From JAGVPT01 sp963717445 (lineage in GTDB: Bacteria > Bacteroidota > Ignavibacteria > UBA10030 > UBA8401), in assembly GCA_963717445.1 (NCBI GenBank), contig OY970334.1:3100001-3164000 (forward strand): 64,000 nucleotides of DNA, in the 5' to 3' direction. Below are positions 7,779-14,352 of the stretch, one piece after another. The notes beneath the pieces are model-generated. The model made no database searches. It saw only the letters and a program-made list of their open reading frames with translations, and had not been told where the DNA came from. How positions within the stretch are numbered: position 1 is the first letter of the stretch; every line of letters begins with the position of its first letter. Position numbers and translations under genes: made by a program.

Positions 7779-8873
7779 CTATTTTTCCAGTATCATTTTT
7801 TTTGTTTGAACCAAGTTACCGGCAGTCAGCCTGTAAAAGTACACGCCGCTTGACAAGGAGCGCGCGTCGAACGCAACATCGTACGCCCCTGCGGGCAATT
7901 CGCCGTTCACTAGCGTCGCGACTTCCTGTCCCAGAACATCGAATACTTTTAACGTCACAAATCGTAAATCGGCAATCGTAAATCGTAAATCCGTCGTCGG
8001 GTTAAACGGATTAGGAAAATTTTGTTCAAGCGTAAATTCGTGCGGAGTTGTCGAATTACCCGGCACAGAAGTGATCGAGGCGGTTTCGAGCAGCCTCACA
8101 AAGCCCGGCAACTGCGTTGTGGCGACGTTATAAAGCGGATCATTATTCAACGGATAATAGGTTGAAGGCTGGAGTTCTTCAACGAGCCAATGGCCCTTTG
8201 AAATATACCAGGTGTAGACAAGCTGGAACAACGGAACCTCAATATGCCCCAACGGGGGAACGCTTTTGGGGAGGTTGACAAAAAGCGTGTCCCGGAACGG
8301 GGTTGTAAGGTACGTTCCTGCCGGAACCGTAATCGACGTATCCGGAAGTTTTGTCGTCGTTACATAAATGACGAGAGTCAGAGGATGTCCCTGGAACGTC
8401 ACGGTTTTGTTCTTTATATAGAGGATTGTATCTCTCACTCCCTGCGTCGAGGCGAAGTTCATGAACGGATACCAATTCAAATAGTCCCAGACAAAACTCA
8501 GACCCAGAGAATCGACGGGCAGCAGCGATGTAATGCGGGGATATCCTGCCACGAACTCGGAAATCGTTGAACCCTGGTCGTTCACGAACGTCGTGTCGAA
8601 TTGCGGCTTCTGGCCGTTGAGAAGGAGAAATGCCGTTGTGTCCCTCACTTGTTCTGTGATTGCAAGGCTGTCGGAAACAATCGTCATCGAGCTTGTGATC
8701 GGATTCTGGAGTGTGTCAAGCGAAAACCGTTCATACCTCCATGTATTCCCCTGGTTCGATGGGAAGTAATCGCTTGCGTTCTGCGCCGTACCAAGCGAAG
8801 CGAAGAACAAACAGGAAAGCAGAATGCCCGCAAAACTCCTTCTTCGAAACAAATGTTTCCTGATCTCTTTCAT
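7779..8873 (-). CDS. Secreted protein with type IX secretion C-terminal domain
   Basis: 364 residues from ATG 8873; the frame is open upstream to 8942, but the signal peptide (MKEIRKHLFRRRSFAGILLSC...) starts here. The body (about 32-280) is a beta-rich domain beginning DYFPSNQGNTWRYERF, similar to the 'FPLxxGxxWxY' repeats of unknown-function FCB exported proteins. The C terminus (about 284-364) is a Por/T9SS sorting domain: LEQNFPNPFNPTT, VFDVLGQEVATLVNG, LSSGVYFYRLTAG, TKKMILEK. It is therefore probably exported to the cell surface or medium. Within the sorting domain the residues DLRFTIADLRF come from a GATTTACGATT-type microsatellite (about 7958-7993). Confidence 0.8.
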   Translation of the reverse strand: MKEIRKHLFRRRSFAGILLSCLFFASLGTAQNASDYFPSNQGNTWRYERFSLDTLQNPITSSMTIVSDSLAITEQVRDTTAFLLLNGQKPQFDTTFVNDQGSTISEFVAGYPRITSLLPVDSLGLSFVWDYLNWYPFMNFASTQGVRDTILYIKNKTVTFQGHPLTLVIYVTTTKLPDTSITVPAGTYLTTPFRDTLFVNLPKSVPPLGHIEVPLFQLVYTWYISKGHWLVEELQPSTYYPLNNDPLYNVATTQLPGFVRLLETASITSVPGNSTTPHEFTLEQNFPNPFNPTTDLRFTIADLRFVTLKVFDVLGQEVATLVNGELPAGAYDVAFDARSLSSGVYFYRLTAGNLVQTKKMILEK

Positions 8874-8950
8874 ACTGATAACTGTTTTCTGATAACTGAT
8901 CATTGATCTACCAAAGCTACTCAACCATTGGACGTAAATCAAGAAGATCC

Positions 8951-9014
8951 TAAGTGTAAGCTATCCGATTGCTCAAAGCAATCGGATAGCTTGTAGATCA
9001 TTGCCTAACACTTA
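8951..9014. repeat. Perfect 16-bp hairpin nested in a TAAGTGT/ACACTTA repeat
   Basis: AAGCTATCCGATTGCT (8958-8973) and its exact complement (8977-8992) enclose a CAA loop. They are flanked by TAAGTGT (8951-8957) and ACACTTA (9008-9014). The site is upstream of both the minus-strand T9SS gene and the plus-strand TonB receptor gene. A terminator or mobile palindrome is possible; there is no T-run next to it. Confidence 0.6.
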
Positions 9015-9044
9015 TGTAAGCAGATACTTACTTTGCGGTTGTGG

Positions 9045-9217
9045 AAGATGTCGGACACCTTGCCGGGAAATCGTGCCAACCTGAAATCATTGGCAAGGCA
9101 AATCACCAAGGTGTCCGACATCTTTTACCGCGCTACGAAGATGTCGGACACCTTACCGTGTAATCGTGCCAACCTGAAATCACTGGCAAAGCAAATCAGC
9201 AAGGTGTCCGACATCTT
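9045..9217. repeat. Two tandem GTCGGACACC hairpins
   Basis: The arm AAGATGTCGGACACCTT and its complement occur at 9045-9061/9108-9124 and again at 9138-9154/9201-9217, a 93-base period. Each unit has an inner TGCCAA...TTGGCA or similar pair, so it can fold into a long two-step stem. Relatives are at 4870-4886, 18472-18534 and, with GTGACGGACACC, inside 61735-61860. Confidence 0.75.
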
Positions 9218-9228
9218 TTACACGCACC

Positions 9229-9260
9229 TTGCTTTTCTTCGGTTTTTTAAGCTATCTTTG
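9229..9260 (+). promoter_or_regulatory. Possible Bacteroidota-type promoter of the TonB receptor gene
   Basis: TATCTTTG (9253-9260) matches the TAnnTTTG -7 box known from Bacteroidetes, with TTG at 9229-9231 as a possible -33 element 21 bases upstream. It lies about 65 bases before the receptor start. This is a single weak match, so it is only a candidate. Confidence 0.3.
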
Positions 9261-9324
9261 TATTATTGAGTTTGTGCTGTTTCATTAAATTTCTTTTTCT
9301 CTACCCCCTCAACATCATTATTTC

Positions 9325-11658
9325 ATGGGACCACGGTTCAATAGACGAGGTATGCGATCCTTCGCCGTGGTGCTCGTCCTAACGTCAGTTGCGTTATCAT
9401 CTCCGGTGCAAACCCGTTCGGGATCGATTGTGGGAAGAGTGTACGACAGCGCAACGAAAGACTCGATCCCGCTCGCGACGGTCATCATCGTCGGTTCGAC
9501 CCTCGGTGCCGCAACGGACGAGCAAGGCCACTTTATCATCTCGCATATCCCTCCGGGCACGTATGAAGTGCAAGCTTCCGCTGTCGGGTATGCTCCGTTG
9601 GTTCAAAGGGATGTCGTTGTTCGCGCCTCGAAAGAGGTGGAAGTTTCTTTTTATCTCACGGAACAATCTATTCAAGTCGGAGAAATACTGGTGACGGGAA
9701 AACAATTCGTTGTTCCTGACCTTCCCTTGAGCACAGAATATCTTTCATATAAAGAAATCCAGAACACCGCCGGCGCGTTTGACGACGTTGTGCGAACAGT
9801 GTCGAGCCTTCCCGGTGTCGTGCAGACGCGGTCGGACCGGAACGACCTGATGGTCCGGGGGGGTGGTACTTCCGAAAACCTTTTTCTTATCGACAATATC
9901 GAGTTTCCCAACATCGATCATTTTGGAACCGAAGGGACGAGCGGCGGATCGGTTAGTTTTGTCAACCTTGATTTTGTTGAGAACGCTTCATTCTCGGCAG
10001 GCGGTTTCGGCGTACGCTACGGCGATAAGCTCTCATCCGTCCTCTCCATTGATATGCGCGATGCACGAAAGGACGAGAACCGCGTGAAAGCGGATGTATC
10101 TGCCACCGAGGCCGGTCTCAATCTCGAAGGTCCAATTGCCGATGGAGGCGGCTATCTCTTTTCTGCCCGAAGAAGTTACCTCGACCCTGTTTTCAAATAT
10201 TACGGCTTCGCTTTTGCGCCGTACTATTGGGACTTCCTTGCGAAGGGAACGTACCAATTTGGAGATGACGATAAAATTGAAGCGTTGGGTATAGGTGCAA
10301 TCGACAAAATCAGGTTTTTCAACGATACGAAGTCTAATCAGGTGTCCAATTCCCAACAGCTTTTCAGCAATCAGAATGAAGCGGTCGGAGGAATAACATG
10401 GCGCCACGGGTTCGGTTGGGGATATTCAATGCTGACAGCCCGAACTTCATATTCCGATTTTAACTACCTTCAAAAAGGAGATACTCTCGTGCAATTGAAT
10501 GCGGGGAATCCGCACGTATCGAACATTTCTTCCGAACAAGAGACATCGATCGGCGAAGATGTCGAGATCCAACTAACGAAGTCGACGGAATTTGCACTTG
10601 GAGCTGAGGGAAGAATCGCGCAATTGAAGACTGCAATGGACTTGCAGGCGTTAGAGACCGGGTTTACTCAAGACCCTAAAGTGTTAGCGATCAAGTTTTC
10701 GCGGGATACATCTGCTCATAAAGCCGGTGCATACGCTCAACTCTCGCAGATTATTGGGAACTTAACACTGACGGGGGGCGTGAGGGGGGATTATCTTGAC
10801 ATCATCACACAATCATTTGCCGCCGGACCCAGGTTCTCTCTTTCGTACGCTTTTTCCCCGGGGACAAAACTCACTGGAAGCATCGGAAGATATCTCCAAT
10901 CACCTTCTTACATCTGGATTGTTGGAAATCCCCTTAACCTCAACAAAGATTTGACCTTTTTGAAAATGAACCAATATGTTGTAGGGATCGAACATTATCT
11001 TCAAAGCGACCTTAAAGTCAGCCTTGAAGGATACATAAAAGATTATTTCAATTATCCGGCAAGCGTTACGCGTCAGTACCTTGTTATGGTGAACACCGGG
11101 ACTGAATTGCGCGATGTTACGGATGCGTACTCGTCATTTGGACTCGATTGGCTAGAAAGCGGCGGAACGGGGTTCTCTCATGGTGTCGATCTGTATATAG
11201 AGAAGCGCCTCTCCGAGACTCCTTTTTACGCAAGGATGACGCTGAGTTATAGCGAGACAATGTTCACAGCACTCAATGGCGTCAGCCGTCCAAGCAGCAA
11301 CGACGAGAGATGGAGACTGAATATCGGAGGGGGATATATCATAGACGAGCGATGGGAAGCCACAAGTACTTTTCGTTTTTATACGGGAATTCCATATACT
11401 CCGTATACCACCGGGACATTTAACAGGCTCAGCTCGGACTATAATTCTGCGAGGGTTGGCGTCAACCATAGCTTGGATATCCGCGTTGAGCGAAAGTGGG
11501 TCTATGAGAAGTCGGTCCTCAGCGTTTATCTGGATGTGGAAAATGTCTATGACCGCAAAGAGCTTCAACCGCCCGATTGGAATCAAGCGGACAATCGGCC
11601 TGAGCAGCCGGCGGCGCTCGGCATCGTGCCATCGCTGGGAATCAGCATAGAATTTTGA
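9325..11658 (+). CDS. TonB-dependent outer-membrane receptor with carboxypeptidase-regulatory domain
   Basis: 777 residues. After a signal peptide (hydrophobic FAVVLVLTSVALSS) comes a carboxypeptidase-regulatory-like beta domain (GSIVGRVYDSATKDSIPLATV, about 33-115). A plug domain follows (EILVTGKQF, VVRTVSSLPGV, DLMVRGGGTSENLFLIDNIEFP, about 125-240) and then a long beta-barrel ending in SLGISIEF with a terminal Phe, as expected for BamA recognition. The receptor imports a scarce ligand through TonB; no SusD partner is next door, so it is not a standard SusCD pair. The last bases, with the stop, are repeated downstream in a tandem array. An ATG at 9352 is an alternative start. Confidence 0.9.
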   Translation: MGPRFNRRGMRSFAVVLVLTSVALSSPVQTRSGSIVGRVYDSATKDSIPLATVIIVGSTLGAATDEQGHFIISHIPPGTYEVQASAVGYAPLVQRDVVVRASKEVEVSFYLTEQSIQVGEILVTGKQFVVPDLPLSTEYLSYKEIQNTAGAFDDVVRTVSSLPGVVQTRSDRNDLMVRGGGTSENLFLIDNIEFPNIDHFGTEGTSGGSVSFVNLDFVENASFSAGGFGVRYGDKLSSVLSIDMRDARKDENRVKADVSATEAGLNLEGPIADGGGYLFSARRSYLDPVFKYYGFAFAPYYWDFLAKGTYQFGDDDKIEALGIGAIDKIRFFNDTKSNQVSNSQQLFSNQNEAVGGITWRHGFGWGYSMLTARTSYSDFNYLQKGDTLVQLNAGNPHVSNISSEQETSIGEDVEIQLTKSTEFALGAEGRIAQLKTAMDLQALETGFTQDPKVLAIKFSRDTSAHKAGAYAQLSQIIGNLTLTGGVRGDYLDIITQSFAAGPRFSLSYAFSPGTKLTGSIGRYLQSPSYIWIVGNPLNLNKDLTFLKMNQYVVGIEHYLQSDLKVSLEGYIKDYFNYPASVTRQYLVMVNTGTELRDVTDAYSSFGLDWLESGGTGFSHGVDLYIEKRLSETPFYARMTLSYSETMFTALNGVSRPSSNDERWRLNIGGGYIIDERWEATSTFRFYTGIPYTPYTTGTFNRLSSDYNSARVGVNHSLDIRVERKWVYEKSVLSVYLDVENVYDRKELQPPDWNQADNRPEQPAALGIVPSLGISIEF

Positions 11659-12110
11659 TTAAAAGGTGTTCCAAAAATTCACTCAAGAAGAAAAGACGAT
11701 CTCTCGCAAAGCCGCAGAGAGTGCGCTAAGATAACTTTCCCTTCCGCTTTGCGACTTTGATGGAATTTTGATTAAAAGGTGTTCCAAAAATTCAGTCAAG
11801 AAGAAAAGACGATCTCTCGCAAAGCCGCAGAATGCGCTAAGATAACTTTTCCTTCCGCTTTGCGACTTTGATGGAATTTTGATTAAAAGGTGTTCCAAAA
11901 ATTCAGTCAAGAAGAAAAGACGATCTCTGGCAAAGCCGCAAAGTGTGCTAAGATAACTTTTCCTTCCGCTTTGCGACTTTGATGGAATTTTGATTAAAAG
12001 GTGTTCCAAAAATTCACTCAAGAAGAAAAGCCGATCTCTCGCAAAGCCGCAGAGAGTGCGCTAAGATAACTTTTCCTTCCGCTTTGCGACTTTGCGTGAG
12101 CATTTTTGAG
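11650..12110. repeat. Four tandem 111-113-bp repeats including the receptor gene's end
   Basis: Units starting with GAATTTTGATTAAAAGG lie at 11650, 11763, 11874 and 11985, with only scattered differences. The first unit begins within the last codons of the TonB receptor gene (Glu-Phe-stop), so the end of the gene is part of the repeated unit. Each unit holds CTCGCAAAGCCGCAGA facing CCGCTTTGCGACTTTG, the same type of core as the palindromic elements. A reverse-strand open frame across the array is a repeat artefact. Confidence 0.85.
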
Positions 12111-12212
12111 ATGGATACAATGCACAAAAATAATTGCGAGTAACGCTTGTCCGTAATTTCAAATAGATGATGACTATCACAGGAATAGTAGCCCGGCCGG
12201 AATACCTTAGTA

Positions 12213-12249
12213 GGGGAAAAAGCTTCATTTTTCTCAAAAGCTTTTCCCC
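12213..12249. repeat. Stem-loop in the leader of the beta-helix gene
   Basis: GGGGAAAAAGCTT and AAGCTTTTCCCC form a stem of about 12 bp across a loop of roughly 12 bases. It lies in the otherwise featureless 300-base leader between the tandem array and the start at 12407. No adjacent T-run, so a terminator is unlikely. Confidence 0.4.
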
Positions 12250-12406
12250 GAAGAGAAACGAAACGCCGCGGTCGAAGAGTGGCTTCCGCCGCATAATCTT
12301 ATGCTGTGCTGATGAAATTGTTGAGGTGCACCGGCGCCTGGCGGTGCGCTTTCTCTGCATCGATCGACAGCAGAAAAAAACCAGAAGCCATCGCAAGTTA
12401 ACCGGC

Positions 12407-14017
12407 ATGAAAATAATATTTGTGTGTATGGTAGGCATGATTCTGAATTTCGGTACGATGATGGCGACACAGCGGAGTGTTCCATTGCCGTACTCGACCA
12501 TCCAGAGTGCGATCACCGCGGCGTCAACCGGCGATACGATTGCTATTGCGAATGGAACGTACAATGTGTCTGTCTCCGTAAATAAGTCTGTGACGTTGCT
12601 CGGTGCGAGTACATCTGTCATCATCACGCCGACAAGCGGTATCGGAATTACCGTCACTGCAAATAATGTTCTTTTGCAATCGCTTTCTGTGACGAACTCT
12701 CCTTCGACTGGAATTTCGGCGAGCAATGTCTCTAACTTCTCAGTCGTCAATGTCTCATGTACCGGCAACAAGACTCACGGATTATCCATCGGTTCCGGCT
12801 GCGCGAATGTCACAGTGAATGGCGGAACGTTCAACTCCAACGGAACGGGCAGAGGAGACGGCACGGGGGCCGGTATTAATGTGTATGCTTCCGGCGGGTC
12901 TTTGATATCGCATGTTTCTATCATTGGTTCGCTGACGGCCAGCAACAACACGACAGCCGGTATTTGGTTCGATACCGACTCCAATGCAGACACGATAAAG
13001 ACGGTTACGGTGGGTGCAAGCGGTACTGTTACATTAACGAACAACGGCGGAGCTGGCGTAATTGTTTTAGGCAATGTAGAGAACGCTACGATTACAGGAA
13101 ACTTTACGATAGGTTCGGCAACTGCCGCTGGTGTACTCATTGTCGGCATCGATTTCTCGGGTGATTCATCTCCGATAAACACAATAGTTAAGAAATGCAC
13201 ATTCAACAGCGGCTATTCGTCAAGTGAACCCGCGATCTCATTGAGCGCTGGAGTCTATCCATACACCTCCATCAATCCAGCTACCGCCGATAGTGATACT
13301 TTTGTCGGGGCAAGTGACCTTACTGCGATTGAAAATCTTATTTATGATTATAACGATGACCCAGGCGACAACCTTGGCCTCGTAACAGTGACGAATTATA
13401 ATCCTCCTATGCCCGTTGAGCTGACAAATTTCACTGCATCGGCGCAAGGGAGGCAAATCGAACTTCGCTGGGCGACTGCTACCGAAATAAATAATTACGG
13501 GTTTGAAGTGGAACGAGCGCCCACCCCCACCCAACCCTCCCCCTTGCAGGGGGAGGGCAAGGGAGGGGGTGCAGGGTGGGATCAGCTTGCGTTTGTTCAG
13601 GGGAGTGGAACGAGCAGCGTGCAACATGTATACTCATACAATGATGCCGTTCCGTCGGCAGGAAAATTTCAGTACCGCCTCGAACAAATCGACCACGACG
13701 GGAACTTTGCATACAGTCCTACCGTTGAAGTGAATGTTACACTCACGCCGGATGATTACACGTTAAGCCAGAATTATCCGAATCCGTTCAATCCATCCAC
13801 CAAGATTCAATTTGCATTAGCATCCACACAATTTGCCGAGGTGAAAGTGTTCAACAGTCTCGGGGAAGAAGTGAAAACGCTTTTCAGCGGCATTGGGGAA
13901 GCGGGAGTAATCAACGAGGTAGAGTTCGACGGAAAAGAATTTGCTTCCGGAGTGTATTTTTATTCGCTGACGGCCGATGGCCGGCATGAAATCAAAAAAA
14001 TGCTGTTGCTAAAATAA
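12407..14017 (+). CDS. Secreted parallel beta-helix protein with T9SS C-terminal domain
   Basis: 536 residues from ATG 12407; the frame is open upstream to 12167, but the signal peptide (MKIIFVCMVGMILNFG) starts here. Residues about 28-330 form a right-handed parallel beta-helix: STIQSAITAASTGDTIAIAN at the cap, then Asn/Gly/Thr-rich rungs. A fibronectin-like linker (PVELTNFTASAQGRQIELRWATATEINN) follows, then the T9SS sorting domain (LSQNYPNPFNPST ... EIKKMLLLK). The linker contains a 17-20-residue insert, PTPTQPSPLQGEGKGGG, encoded by a G/C palindrome. The substrate is probably a polysaccharide or the protein is an adhesin; no catalytic residues are evident. It is paralogous to the two following genes. 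Confidence 0.82.
   Translation: MKIIFVCMVGMILNFGTMMATQRSVPLPYSTIQSAITAASTGDTIAIANGTYNVSVSVNKSVTLLGASTSVIITPTSGIGITVTANNVLLQSLSVTNSPSTGISASNVSNFSVVNVSCTGNKTHGLSIGSGCANVTVNGGTFNSNGTGRGDGTGAGINVYASGGSLISHVSIIGSLTASNNTTAGIWFDTDSNADTIKTVTVGASGTVTLTNNGGAGVIVLGNVENATITGNFTIGSATAAGVLIVGIDFSGDSSPINTIVKKCTFNSGYSSSEPAISLSAGVYPYTSINPATADSDTFVGASDLTAIENLIYDYNDDPGDNLGLVTVTNYNPPMPVELTNFTASAQGRQIELRWATATEINNYGFEVERAPTPTQPSPLQGEGKGGGAGWDQLAFVQGSGTSSVQHVYSYNDAVPSAGKFQYRLEQIDHDGNFAYSPTVEVNVTLTPDDYTLSQNYPNPFNPSTKIQFALASTQFAEVKVFNSLGEEVKTLFSGIGEAGVINEVEFDGKEFASGVYFYSLTADGRHEIKKMLLLK
13517..13580. repeat. G/C palindromic repeat inserted in frame in a coding sequence
   Basis: CCCTCCCCCTTGCAGGGGGA lies at the centre, flanked by CCACCCCCACC on the left and GGGTGCAGGGTGGG on the right. 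This is the same type of element as the intergenic copies at 18596-18650 and 38743-38783. It is translated as a Pro/Gly-rich insert and keeps the frame. The paralogue at 17279-18424 has a different, longer Ser/Thr stretch at this point. Confidence 0.8.
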
Positions 14018-14352
14018 ACGCAAAAAAATGCGAAAGTTACTTATTCATATTGCCGTCAAGTGTAAGAACAAATCGCCCTGAATTTTGCGTTGTGAAGGAA
14101 TTTTTTTTCGAGAAACACTTGACAAGTTCAGACGAATATACTATTATTAATCACGCAGTTGCCTAATAATCCCAAATTGTTCCGTGTATCCCAAGAGGTT
14201 TTTGATCGGTGCGAGTGTTGAAGGAAATACACGCGCGGTAGGCCAAAAACATTTTCCGTAGTTTTTCCAACGTTGACAATTTTACTATCATTCATTCATC
14301 GGTTAAATATACAATGAAAACAATTTTCACTAATAGCGAGAGGGGTTGTGAG
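14018..14352. other. Leader of the dockerin/beta-helix gene
   Basis: 335 bases without a gene. It contains the promoter-like pair at 14119-14147 and an AT-rich stretch leading to the GAGAGGGG ribosome-binding site (14338-14345) before ATG 14353. Confidence 0.4.
14119..14147 (+). promoter_or_regulatory. Sigma-70-like promoter
   Basis: TTGACA (14119-14124) and TATTAT (14142-14147) are separated by exactly 17 bases. If used, the transcript would have a leader of about 200 bases before ATG 14353. The -35 is a perfect match and the -10 differs at two positions. Confidence 0.45.

Noticed and set aside
9033..9269. Short plus-strand ORF over the GTCGGACACC repeats
   Set aside because: It consists almost only of repeat sequence and mirrors the two tandem hairpins.
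11683..12021. Open reading frame on the minus strand with three 37-residue repeats
   Set aside because: It is the translation of the tandem 111-113-bp DNA repeats; there is no ribosome-binding site and no codon signature of a real gene.
12167..12406. N-terminal extension of the beta-helix protein
   Set aside because: The extra 80 residues are of odd composition and precede a normal signal peptide that starts at 12407.
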